From Saprospiraceae bacterium (GTDB taxonomy: Bacteria > Bacteroidota > Bacteroidia > Chitinophagales > Saprospiraceae): a stretch of DNA of 64,000 nt. The notes beneath the pieces were generated by a model. The model searched no databases and was not told the origin of the DNA. It was given only the letters and a program-made list of their open reading frames with translations. Position numbers and translations under genes: made by a program. Position 1 is the first letter of the stretch. Each line of letters starts with the position of its first letter. Positions 1 through 8,116 of the stretch are shown in pieces. Location of the stretch: assembly GCA_021739645.1 (NCBI GenBank), contig JAIPBL010000017.1, forward strand, positions 1 to 64,000, given 5' to 3'.

Positions 1-52
1 CAAAACGCTTCGTGGCCGCCCATACTTCGACCTTCCTAACCTCGGACTTCAT
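1..52 (-). CDS. Possible 5' end of a leftward gene, partial
   Basis: An open frame on the minus strand begins with ATG at 52 (or GTG at 64) and runs off the left edge. It encodes about 17 residues starting MKSEVRKVEVW. An in-frame TGA lies at 65-67, so the start must be one of these two codons. A purine-rich GGGAGGTG precedes the ATG, although this phylum rarely relies on such sites. The fragment is too short to assign a function, and the frame could be chance. Confidence 0.2.
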   Translation of the reverse strand, partial: MKSEVRKVEVWAATKRF

Positions 53-377
53 CTCACCTCCCACTCATGCACCCCGGCGCTCACACCGTCTTGGCACTGA
101 AGTTCAAGCCGCAACGCCGATGTCTTAACTGGTTCAAACTCCACTTCCGACCAGCCATCTTTCACCACCTTCCAACCAGTGCCCTTGTAATAGTTTCAGT
201 CCGGACAGTCATTAGTGGCTTAGATTTGAATTTGGGCTAGTAATTCAGCCGTGTTCAGTCCCTGTTTTGGGAACTATCGCCAAAAATTTAAGATTAAGGA
301 TTTAGCCGCTATCTTCGCAGCCTCAATTTTAAAATGTATTTACGGCATGCTAGTCGCCACTTTTTACTTGAAATTAA
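53..377. other. Intergenic region upstream of metG
   Basis: No ORF of useful length is present. The first part is pyrimidine-rich on the plus strand. The last 150 bases are AT-rich and probably hold the metG promoter and leader. I see no RNA gene or repeat here. Confidence 0.4.
221..228 (+). promoter_or_regulatory. Candidate -7 box upstream of metG
   Basis: TAGATTTG fits the Bacteroidota -7 consensus TAnnTTTG. No well-spaced TTG or TTTG -33 element is visible, and the leader to the metG ATG would be about 145 bases, so this is weak support. Confidence 0.3.
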
Positions 378-2546
378 ATGGATAAATCGAAGAAATACTG
401 CGTCACCTCCGCCCTACCCTACGCCAATGGAGCGCTCCACCTTGGACACCTCGCAGGCGCTTACTTGCCCGCTGATATTTACGTCCGCTACCTGCGTGGC
501 CTCGGCTGCGATGTGATTTTCATCTGTGGCTCTGACGAGCATGGCGCCGCCATTACCATTCGGGCAAAGAAGGATGGCATCAGCCCGAGGGAAATCATCG
601 ATAAATACCATGCGCTCAATAAAGCCACTTTTGAGCAACTGGGTATCAGCTTCGACCACTACGACCGGACGAGTGCCCCACTCCACCACGAAACGGCACA
701 GGCTTTTTTTAAAAAACTGATTGACAAAGGTGGCGAGTTAGAGGAGCGCCTTTCGGAGCAATATTTTGACGAAGAATACCAGCAATTCCTCGCTGACCGG
801 TACATCATGGGCGAGTGCCCCAACTGCGCCAACCCCGAAGCCTACGGGGACCAATGCGAGCGCTGCGGCACGACGCTTTCGCCATTGGAATTGAAAAATC
901 CAAAATCCATGCTGAGTGGCGCAACGCCGATTTTGAAAGAAACCTCCCACTGGTACTTCCGCCTCGACAAACATGGCGACTGGCTGCGGGAATGGATAAA
1001 AACGGGCAAAGTGGATGGCCAGCAGCACCACGACCCGAAGGCTTGGAAAAACCATGTGGTTGGTCAATGCCTTTCTTGGCTCGATGATGGCGAGGGCCTA
1101 CAACCCCGCTCCATCACCCGTGACCTCGATTGGGGCATCCCCGTTCCGATGCCCGGAGCCGAGGGGAAAGTGCTTTACGTCTGGTTCGATGCACCGATCG
1201 GCTACATCTCCAGCACCAAACAGTGGGCCGCCGACAATGGCAAAAACTGGGAAGACTACTGGAAAGGCGACACGGACAAGCTCCAACTCGTCCATTTTAT
1301 CGGAAAGGACAATATCGTTTTCCACTGCATCGTGTTCCCCGCCATGCTCAAGGCGCACGGTGACTACGCACTCCCCGTAAACGTGCCAGCCAACCAATTC
1401 CTCAATTTCGAGGGACGGAAGTTCAGCAAGAGCAAGGGCTGGGGCATCGAACAGCATGAGTACCTGGAGGAGTTTGCCAACTTCCCAAACAAGGAGGACG
1501 CCCTGCGCTGGGCGCTCATCCGTAACCTGCCGGAGAACAAAGACGCCGACTTCAAATGGGACGAGTTCGTGGATTTTTATGACAAGGACTTGGCGGATAA
1601 GCTGGGGAATTTCATCAATCGGGTGATTACGCTCACGAATAGTTATTACGGGGGAGTTTTGCCCCTGCCCCCCAAAGGGGAACCATATCCGTCTATTCCG
1701 AGCGAGATTGTAAATCTTGTGGCTTCGATGTCAGCTGATATTGAAGCCTACAACCTGAAAGCCGCCGCCAGCACACTCGTCGAAATCGCTTCTTGGGGAA
1801 ACCAGTACCTGCAAGATACCGCACCCTGGGCCATTCGCAAGACTGACCCGGACTCGCCCGTAATTGCCGAGTGCATTTCAACAAGCTTGCAATTGGTGAA
1901 CTTACTGGCCGTGCTTTGCGAGCCGTTCATTCCTTTTACTTCTGTGAAAATCAGGCGCTTGCTCAACCTGCCGCCCGTACAAAATGGCGACTTGGAGGAG
2001 GTCATTGCGAAGCTAAAAAACGGCGAAGCCTTACTCCCCGCCGGCCATCAAATCGGCCAGCCCGAAATCCTCTTTGCCAAAATCAATGACCGGAACGACA
2101 AGAGCCGCCTCGAAATCATCGAGCGCCAAAAAGCGAAGCTGGAAGTCATTCTTGCAAATGAAACAGCGACCCAACCAATCACCCATCACCAATCACCAGT
2201 CACTTTCCCACCCATGAAAGAAGAAATCCAATACGACGACTTCGCCAAAATGGACATCCGCACGGCGACCATCACCGCTGCCGAGCGCATTCCGAAGGCG
2301 GACAAATTGCTGAAGCTCACCGTTGACCTCGGCTTCGAGCAGCGCACGGTGGTATCGGGCATTGCGGAGCAATTCACACCAGAAGAAGTCATCGGGCAAC
2401 GGGTGCTGTTGCTGGCTAATCTTGCTCCTCGAAAGCTGCGGGGTGTGGAGTCTCAGGGCATGATTCTGATGGCGGAAAATGCAGATGGGAAGTTGAGCTT
2501 TGTGCAGGCTGGGGAGGCGTTCGGGCCGGGGCTGGGTGTAAAGTAG
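378..2546 (+). CDS. metG: Methionyl-tRNA synthetase
   Basis: Charges tRNA-Met with methionine using ATP in the cytoplasm. The class I signature is HLGH at residues 21-24. A zinc knuckle uses C147, C150, C160 and C163, and the KMSKS loop is KFSKS at 348-352. The last ~110 residues, from about EIQYDDFAKMDIRT, are the OB-fold tRNA-binding domain fused at the C-terminus, as in the long dimeric MetG type; 722 residues is normal for that type. The start gives the expected N-terminus ahead of the HIGH motif. Two oddities are in-frame low-complexity inserts: LPLPPKGEP near residue 428, and a repeat-encoded linker (TQPITHHQSPVTF) just before the OB domain. lnt follows after 30 bases, probably in the same transcript. 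Confidence 0.97.
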   Translation: MDKSKKYCVTSALPYANGALHLGHLAGAYLPADIYVRYLRGLGCDVIFICGSDEHGAAITIRAKKDGISPREIIDKYHALNKATFEQLGISFDHYDRTSAPLHHETAQAFFKKLIDKGGELEERLSEQYFDEEYQQFLADRYIMGECPNCANPEAYGDQCERCGTTLSPLELKNPKSMLSGATPILKETSHWYFRLDKHGDWLREWIKTGKVDGQQHHDPKAWKNHVVGQCLSWLDDGEGLQPRSITRDLDWGIPVPMPGAEGKVLYVWFDAPIGYISSTKQWAADNGKNWEDYWKGDTDKLQLVHFIGKDNIVFHCIVFPAMLKAHGDYALPVNVPANQFLNFEGRKFSKSKGWGIEQHEYLEEFANFPNKEDALRWALIRNLPENKDADFKWDEFVDFYDKDLADKLGNFINRVITLTNSYYGGVLPLPPKGEPYPSIPSEIVNLVASMSADIEAYNLKAAASTLVEIASWGNQYLQDTAPWAIRKTDPDSPVIAECISTSLQLVNLLAVLCEPFIPFTSVKIRRLLNLPPVQNGDLEEVIAKLKNGEALLPAGHQIGQPEILFAKINDRNDKSRLEIIERQKAKLEVILANETATQPITHHQSPVTFPPMKEEIQYDDFAKMDIRTATITAAERIPKADKLLKLTVDLGFEQRTVVSGIAEQFTPEEVIGQRVLLLANLAPRKLRGVESQGMILMAENADGKLSFVQAGEAFGPGLGVK
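1656..1687 (+). repeat. Intragenic C-run/G-run palindrome in metG
   Basis: GCCCCTGCCCCCCAAAGGGG can fold as a short C4/G4 hairpin and encodes LPLPPKGEP inside MetG. A similar sequence, CCTCCCCATTTGGGAGG, is intergenic at 9417-9433. This suggests a mobile palindrome tolerated in a loop between the catalytic core and the anticodon-binding domain. Confidence 0.45.
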
Positions 2547-2576
2547 GTTCAAATCATTTGCCAAAACAAATATTGA

Positions 2577-4397
2577 ATGAACAACAAGACTCGGCTGATA
2601 CTACTTGCCGCCACTTCCATCGCCACCCTCGCCGTTGGGTACAACATGTACAGCCTCTGGCAGGAGGAAACCCTTTGGGGGCATCGCCCACTCTTCTTTT
2701 TCGTACTGGCTTGGGCGAGCATCGTACTGCTGTTTTGGAAACGTTACACCCGCCACCCAAAGGGCCTGCGCTGGCTTGGCCTTAGTACCTTGAGTGGTGT
2801 ACTGCTGGCAGTCAGTTTTCCGCCATTCCCGACTACCATTTTGCTCTTCATTGCTTGGGTTCCACTGCTCATCGTTGAGTACGAAATCGCCAAAGAGCGG
2901 GCCGTGGAAAACCGTCAACCGTCAACCGTTAATCGTCAACCAAGACTCCTCCCATACGTTTACCACAGCTTCGTCCTTTGGAACATCCTAGTCACTTGGT
3001 GGGTCGGCAACACGGCTTTCATCGCTGGCATCGTGGCCATTTGGCTGAACTCTTGGTTCATGTTCGTGCCGTTCATCTTTTTTCATTGGACCAAAAAGTA
3101 CCTGCCCAAGACGGGCTATTTGTCCTTTGTCGTCTTTTGGATTTCGTTCGAATTCTTGCACCTGAACTGGGAAATTTCCTGGTCGTGGCTCACGCTGGGC
3201 AACGCCTTTGCGGAGTTTCCCCAAGCCGTGCAGTGGTACGAGTACACCGGCGTTTTTGGCGGGACGCTCTGGGTGTTGGCTGCCAACGTACTGACTTTTA
3301 AGCTGCTCAAAAAATGCGAATTCCGCATTTCTCCCAAACTTGTCTGGACGCAACATCGCTGGCCTCTGCTCCAAATCAAGCTGCTCGTGTTGGTGCCGAT
3401 TGCCATTTCTCTGGTTTGGTATTTCAATCAAAAAGACGTTGGGCGGGACGAGGAAGTGGTGGTGGTACAACCCAATTTTGAGCCGCACTACGAGAAATTT
3501 CGAATACCGAAACAGGAACAATTGAAGACCTTCCTGCGACTTTCCGAAGAAGCTATCACTGAAAAAACCCAATACCTCGTATGGCCGGAAACCAGCTTTG
3601 GTGCTGGGGAAACGGACGGGTTTGATTCTAACCCCACCATTCGATACGTCAATACTTTTTTGGAAAAATACCCCAAAGTAAAATTGGTGGTTGGTGTGGA
3701 CGCTTACAAGATTTTCAAGGACGGCGAGCAGCACACCAACCATACCCGTCGGGAAGAACGGGGCAACGAGGTCTTTTTCTGGGAAGCTTACAACGCCGCC
3801 ATCCAACTACAGGCCGGGGCAGACAGCATCCCGTTCTACATCAAATCCAAGCTTGTGCCGGGTGCCGAGATTCTGCCCTACCACAAATATTTGTTTTTCC
3901 TGAAACCCATCGTTGATAAACTGGATGGTTCCGTGGAGGGCCTCGGCAATCAACCAAACCGGGAAGCTTTTCCCAGCGAAAGCGGCAAGGTGGCTCCCTC
4001 TATTTGTTACGAAAGCGTCTTTGGCGACTACAACTGCGGTTATGTTCGAGCGGGAGCTGAAGCTACTTTCATCATGACCAACGACGGCTGGTGGGACAAT
4101 ACCGCTGGCCACAAACAGCACCTCGCCTTCGCACGTCTTCGGGCCATCGAGACCCGCCGAAGCATTGCCCGCTCCGCAAACACAGGCACTTCCTGCTTCA
4201 TTAACCAGCGGGGCGATGTGCAGCAGCCGACCGACTACGGCGTGGAAGCTGCCATTCTGCAGAACATCAAGTTCAACCGGGGTATTACTTTTTATGTCAA
4301 ATGGGGGGATATGATTGCGAGATTTGCGGTCTTGGTGACGGGGCTGCTGCTGTTGAACCTGTTGGTGCAAAAGCTGAAGCGACGGATGGCCAAGTAA
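2577..4397 (+). CDS. lnt: Apolipoprotein N-acyltransferase
   Basis: Adds the third acyl chain to the N-terminal cysteine of lipoproteins on the periplasmic face of the inner membrane. The N-terminal ~280 residues hold several hydrophobic helices. The nitrilase-like domain follows, with the expected Glu-Lys-Cys triad: E338 (VWPETSFG), K425 (KLVPGAE) and C477 (ICYESVFGD). The accessory Glu after each motif is also present (E431, E479). At 606 residues it is longer than the E. coli protein (about 510). Part of the excess is a repeat-derived linker, ENRQPSTVNRQPR, at 111-123, encoded by near-tandem CGTCAAC units. The gene follows metG by 30 bases. Its TAA stop is the first part of a palindromic repeat. 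Confidence 0.95.
   Translation: MNNKTRLILLAATSIATLAVGYNMYSLWQEETLWGHRPLFFFVLAWASIVLLFWKRYTRHPKGLRWLGLSTLSGVLLAVSFPPFPTTILLFIAWVPLLIVEYEIAKERAVENRQPSTVNRQPRLLPYVYHSFVLWNILVTWWVGNTAFIAGIVAIWLNSWFMFVPFIFFHWTKKYLPKTGYLSFVVFWISFEFLHLNWEISWSWLTLGNAFAEFPQAVQWYEYTGVFGGTLWVLAANVLTFKLLKKCEFRISPKLVWTQHRWPLLQIKLLVLVPIAISLVWYFNQKDVGRDEEVVVVQPNFEPHYEKFRIPKQEQLKTFLRLSEEAITEKTQYLVWPETSFGAGETDGFDSNPTIRYVNTFLEKYPKVKLVVGVDAYKIFKDGEQHTNHTRREERGNEVFFWEAYNAAIQLQAGADSIPFYIKSKLVPGAEILPYHKYLFFLKPIVDKLDGSVEGLGNQPNREAFPSESGKVAPSICYESVFGDYNCGYVRAGAEATFIMTNDGWWDNTAGHKQHLAFARLRAIETRRSIARSANTGTSCFINQRGDVQQPTDYGVEAAILQNIKFNRGITFYVKWGDMIARFAVLVTGLLLLNLLVQKLKRRMAK
2911..2942 (+). repeat. Short tandem CGTCAACC units inside lnt
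   Basis: Four near-repeats of a CGTCAACC unit (one diverged to GTTAATCG) encode the hydrophilic linker in a loop between membrane helices of Lnt. The repeats are in frame, so the gene stays open. Confidence 0.5.
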
Positions 4398-4474
4398 CAC
4401 GGTCTGCCAGACCGTGCTTCCGCACCTCACAAGCAAAGGCCGCTTGATTGGCAAACGGGAAAGCACGGACTGAA
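4394..4474 (+). repeat. REPIN-like doublet 1, right arm truncated
   Basis: The left arm begins GTAACACGG and contains the palindrome CACGGTCTGCCAGACCGTG. A spacer of about 34 bases follows, then a truncated right arm (GGGAAAGCACGGACTG then AAAA). The left arm overlaps the lnt stop codon, TAA at 4395-4397. The spacer resembles that of the next doublet, with CTCACAAGCAA shared, so the two are copies of one unit. Confidence 0.8.
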
Positions 4475-4476
4475 AA

Positions 4477-4568
4477 GTAACACGGTCTGCCAGACCGTGC
4501 TTCCACTCCTCACAAGCAACGACAGCTTTATTGGCATCGGGAAAGCACGGACTGGCAGTCCGTGTTAC
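4477..4568 (+). repeat. REPIN-like doublet 2, complete
   Basis: The left arm GTAACACGG(T)CTG... spans 4477-4504 and the inverted right arm spans 4539-4568. Each arm is itself a hairpin. The left stem uses CGGTCT/AGACCG and the right uses CGGACT/AGTCCG, which is a compensated base change. Read on the minus strand, the right arm supplies the TAA stop of the molybdopterin oxidoreductase gene (4565-4567). Confidence 0.85.
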
Positions 4569-7423
4569 AGGTAGTACGTTTCCTCCGCCGGTTTCAGCGC
4601 CCGCTTCATCCAAAGTGGACGGCGAAGGCCATCCGGCCCCGGTGCTGGCCTCGCCAATTTGAGCCAACGGCGATACACTTCCATTGACTTATTGGTGTCC
4701 ACGAAAATATCGCCGTACTGGTCGCCGGGCTGTATGTTCTCGATGCGCACCTTTTGGTGCCAGCAGTGCATCCCCGAAATTGGGTCGGGATGGACTGGGA
4801 AAGTGATGTTCTGGTGAACCCCTCCATCGCTCCAAAAGATACGGGAGGAGTCCTTGTCACCCGACTTGAACGGGGAGATACCCGCCAATTGCTTCATCTT
4901 CCAGCCGCCCTTGCCGTTGTCTTCGATGCTGACGGTGGCGGTCGCCCAACGGTTACCATTTGGGTCGTTCGGCCTGCGCCAGCGGCCAAGGTGGTGCGAG
5001 CAGGCAACGATGCCGGGCTTCATGCCCTCGGTCACCCAAACCTTGTCCACAAAATAGCCGATTTCAGTGTTGATACGGAGCAGGTCGCCCGTTTTTACCC
5101 CAAACTTGGCAGCATCAGATGGGTGCATCCAGAGCGGGTTGCGGTTGGCAATTTCATAAAGCCATTTCGCATTGCCGCTGCGAGAGTGGATGAGCGTCGG
5201 AAGACGGAAAGTCGGCACGAGCGGGAAATCGCCTTTGGAGCGGTCCATTTCGTCCTCATGGATATGGCTTTTGATGTACTGCGGAATGCTGTACTCCGGC
5301 CATTTCCAGTCCACCATCGTTTGGCTGAAAAATTCGTTTTTACCGCTCGGTGTCGGGAAGCCTTCGACAGGTTTGCCTTCGTGCATCACGCCCACCGTTT
5401 TTCCTTTTTTCAAAACACGGCCATCAGCGGCGACTTCCGTCCCATCCAATTCCTTCGTGTTGAGTGGCCGCTTGTTTACTTCGTAAACACTTTCTTCCAC
5501 CACGTAAGCGCCGTATTTCCGCATGTAATCGAGTGCTGACAAGCCCTCCTTGGCAGCCGTTTCGGGCAGGCCCTTTGTTTCTTCGAAAATATAGCGGTAA
5601 TATTCGTCCACCGTGATGCACTCGCCGGGGCGGTACGGCGACTCGAAATGCTTGCGGATACCGAGCGACCCATCGGGGTCAACCCGCCACGAAAGCTGAA
5701 TCCAGAATTCGTCTTCTTCCCAGACTTCGCCGGGGTTTACTTCGTAAGTAAACTGGAAATCTTTCCCGTCCCGTCGGGCTTTTTCCCGTAAAACAGGTTG
5801 CCGGAAGGCAATCCAAATGCCGCTGTGCGTCTCGTAACTGTTGAGGTCGTGGCGCTCGCTGGCAAGGCCCATCGGCAGCACGTAGTCAGCGAAATAGGCA
5901 GTTTCACTCCAAACCGGCGTGAGGGCGGCATGGAGGCCAAAGCATTTTTCGTCCTTGAAGGCATCCATCCAAACAAAGCCGTCGGGGTAGGTCCAAACGG
6001 GATTGAAGACCCGACTGAAATACACGTCCATGAAGCCTCGGCCTTCTTTGAGGAAGTGTGGCAACAGGAAGCTCATCTCAAAGTACGCAAGTGGGTATTC
6101 CTTCGGAAAATGGAGTTCGTTCCAGAATTTCTGTGCGGGTGGTGTGTCAAAAAAGTGCGGGTGGAACTTGTTCCAGGTGTTCGGCGAAGTGCCGCCTACC
6201 GTACCCACCGAACCGGTCAGTACATTGATGAAATGCAAGGTGCGGGCCACCGCCCAGCCGCCGAGATTACCGCTGCCAGCACTGCGCCAGTTGTGGGTGG
6301 AAAGCCGGGTGCCTGCCTCGCCGATGATGCGGGCGACTTCGAGCGTCTGGGCGACTTTGATGCCACATTCTTTTTCCGCAAATTCTGGCGTGTACTCGGC
6401 GTACACATTTATTAATGTTTCAATGAACGCCTCGAAGGTCTGCGGCTTGGTTGGATGCTCCGATTTCATGTAGGCATCCCAGTTCGTCCACTGCTCTAGG
6501 TAGGCACGGTTGTACCAGCCATTTTGCAGCAAAATACGGGCGACGGCCAGCAGCCAAGCCGCTTCCGTTCCGGGGAAGATGGGCAGCCATTCATCGGCCA
6601 TGCTGGCAGTGTTGCTCAGTCGTGGGTCAAGCACGATAAGCTTGGCGCCCTTCATCTTCGCCTCCATGATTCGTTGAGCGTGGGGATTGAAGTAATGCCC
6701 CGATTCAAGGTGCGCCGAGATGAGCAAAATGGCCTTGGCGTTTGCGTGGTCTGGAGATGGGCGGTCATGCCCGTACCAGATGGCGTAGCCAAAACGAGCA
6801 CCCGACGAGCAGATATTCGTGTGAGAATTATGACCGTCCACGCCCCAAGCTTTGAGTACCCGGTCCATGTAACCTTCGTGACCTGGCCGCCCAACGTGGT
6901 AAGCAATTTCGTTGTTCCGACCTTCAAGCAGCGCCTTGCGCATCCGTCCGGCAATATCGTCCAGCACAGAGTCCCAAGTGACCCGCTCCCATTGGCCACT
7001 GCCCCGCTCTCCTACCCGCTTCATCGGATAAAGCACCCGGTCTGGGTCGGTGATTTGGTTGATGGTGGCGGGGCCTTTGGCGCAGTTGCGGCCACGGCTG
7101 CCGGGGTGCCATGGATTTCCCTCGAACTTGCGCACCTCGTTCGTTTCCTTATCAATGTATGCCAAGAGGCCACAAGCACTCTCGCAGTTGAAGCAAGTCG
7201 TGGGAACGATTGAGTAGTTCTTCTTCTCCTTTTTAGGCCAAGTTTTGGCTTCGTACTCTGTCCAGTCGTTCCACTGTTCTGGCGGCGGGAACTTGGACAA
7301 GTCGCCCGGCTCGGTGAGACTTCCCACGGATGGAGCGTAATCCTCGTCCTTGTGCAGGTTTGGAATGAGGCCGATGCCTTCGGCCATTTTTTCGATGAAA
7401 CTTGGTTTGTGCTTGTAGCCCAT
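4565..7423 (-). CDS. soeA: Molybdopterin oxidoreductase, SoeA-like sulfite dehydrogenase catalytic subunit
   Basis: Complex iron-sulfur molybdoenzyme of the DMSO reductase superfamily, 952 residues. A 4Fe-4S site near the N-terminus uses C77, C80, C84 and C114. The likely Mo ligand is C205 in NICSSGAR. There is no twin-arginine signal, so the enzyme should face the cytoplasm. That fits SoeA of cytoplasmic sulfite dehydrogenase (about 965 residues) better than periplasmic polysulfide or thiosulfate reductases. It is the last gene of the leftward cluster with the SQR and the Fe-S/membrane subunit fusion, which makes sulfite oxidation to sulfate with electrons to quinone the best guess. Another sulfur oxyanion, or the reductive direction, is possible. 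The stop codon lies inside a palindromic repeat. Family assignment is firm; substrate is inferred from context. Confidence 0.85.
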   Translation of the reverse strand: MGYKHKPSFIEKMAEGIGLIPNLHKDEDYAPSVGSLTEPGDLSKFPPPEQWNDWTEYEAKTWPKKEKKNYSIVPTTCFNCESACGLLAYIDKETNEVRKFEGNPWHPGSRGRNCAKGPATINQITDPDRVLYPMKRVGERGSGQWERVTWDSVLDDIAGRMRKALLEGRNNEIAYHVGRPGHEGYMDRVLKAWGVDGHNSHTNICSSGARFGYAIWYGHDRPSPDHANAKAILLISAHLESGHYFNPHAQRIMEAKMKGAKLIVLDPRLSNTASMADEWLPIFPGTEAAWLLAVARILLQNGWYNRAYLEQWTNWDAYMKSEHPTKPQTFEAFIETLINVYAEYTPEFAEKECGIKVAQTLEVARIIGEAGTRLSTHNWRSAGSGNLGGWAVARTLHFINVLTGSVGTVGGTSPNTWNKFHPHFFDTPPAQKFWNELHFPKEYPLAYFEMSFLLPHFLKEGRGFMDVYFSRVFNPVWTYPDGFVWMDAFKDEKCFGLHAALTPVWSETAYFADYVLPMGLASERHDLNSYETHSGIWIAFRQPVLREKARRDGKDFQFTYEVNPGEVWEEDEFWIQLSWRVDPDGSLGIRKHFESPYRPGECITVDEYYRYIFEETKGLPETAAKEGLSALDYMRKYGAYVVEESVYEVNKRPLNTKELDGTEVAADGRVLKKGKTVGVMHEGKPVEGFPTPSGKNEFFSQTMVDWKWPEYSIPQYIKSHIHEDEMDRSKGDFPLVPTFRLPTLIHSRSGNAKWLYEIANRNPLWMHPSDAAKFGVKTGDLLRINTEIGYFVDKVWVTEGMKPGIVACSHHLGRWRRPNDPNGNRWATATVSIEDNGKGGWKMKQLAGISPFKSGDKDSSRIFWSDGGVHQNITFPVHPDPISGMHCWHQKVRIENIQPGDQYGDIFVDTNKSMEVYRRWLKLARPAPGPDGLRRPLWMKRALKPAEETYYL

Positions 7424-7444
7424 ATTCGTGGTTTTGACTGGTTC

Positions 7445-8074
7445 TCAGCCTAGATTTAATCTTTTAAAACTGCAAAAAACAAACTCCTGCACCTTCTCGC
7501 TTGGCGTCAAGTGCTTGACGGTCAGGCATTTGAGTTTTTCAAAAAACTGTTGAAGGCGTTCCTTCATAGCAGATTCAGAGTATTGCTTAATTGGCAACCC
7601 GCTGCATTTTTCCGGGCCATTTTCAGAGAAAGTACCTAGCACGAGATAGCCTCCCGGAGCAATGGATTGCTGCACGGTTTTGATATAATGCTTGATGTCT
7701 TTTTCTTTGGTAAAAAAATGGAACGCTGCCCTATCGTGCCAGAAATCATATTTTTCTTTTGGCTTGAAAGCAGCCGCGTCACAAACCACCCATTTTACCA
7801 AAGAAGCCTTCTCACCAAGTCGAGCCTTTGCCCGCTCCAAAGCTTTCTCCGAAATATCAAGCACCGTCACGTTTTCAAATCCTTCGGCCAACAGGTGGTC
7901 AACCAGCAGACTGTCGCCACCGCCCACATCAATAATGCGAGCGGATTTGGGTAGCTCGTATTTGTGCAAAAAGTCCAAGGAAATGTCCGGCCTCGCTTGA
8001 TACCAAGAGGCCTCAGTCAGCTGCTTCGTCTGATAGACATTTTCCCAATGGGATTTTCGATTGAAATCTTCCAT
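7445..8074 (-). CDS. Class I SAM-dependent methyltransferase
   Basis: A 209-residue single-domain Rossmann methyltransferase. Motif I is IIDVGGGDS at about residues 44-52, the acidic loop after strand 2 is TVLDISEKALERA, and later strands include YDFWHDRAAFHFF and GGYLVLGTFSENG. The N-terminal KSHWENVYQTKQ...SWYQ pattern is typical of small stand-alone methyltransferases. The substrate is unknown. Its position between SQR and the molybdenum subunit, 21 bases upstream of the latter, suggests a small thiol, sulfide or another sulfur-linked metabolite, but that is inference. There is no signal peptide, so it is cytoplasmic. Confidence 0.85.
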   Translation of the reverse strand: MEDFNRKSHWENVYQTKQLTEASWYQARPDISLDFLHKYELPKSARIIDVGGGDSLLVDHLLAEGFENVTVLDISEKALERAKARLGEKASLVKWVVCDAAAFKPKEKYDFWHDRAAFHFFTKEKDIKHYIKTVQQSIAPGGYLVLGTFSENGPEKCSGLPIKQYSESAMKERLQQFFEKLKCLTVKHLTPSEKVQEFVFCSFKRLNLG

Positions 8075-8092
8075 GTTTCTTCACCAATTTTG

Positions 8093-8116
8093 ACACGGAC
8101 TGGCAGTCCGTATTAC
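8093..8116 (+). repeat. Orphan right-type REP arm at the SQR stop codon
   Basis: A single arm, CACGGACTGGCAGTCCGT followed by ATTAC, with no partner nearby. Read on the minus strand it starts GTAATACGG and provides the TAA stop of the SQR gene (8113-8115). It fills most of the gap between SQR and the methyltransferase. Confidence 0.8.

Noticed and set aside
2988-3806. Long minus-strand ORFs opposite lnt, soeA, purL and mutS
   Set aside because: They are shadows of strong genes, with no family pattern and no promoter or spacing logic.
4394-4568. Doublets read as ordinary Rho-independent terminators
   Set aside because: The hairpins lack U-runs, occur as inverted pairs with conserved spacers and recur around SQR, so a repeat family explains them better. 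They may still influence mRNA ends.
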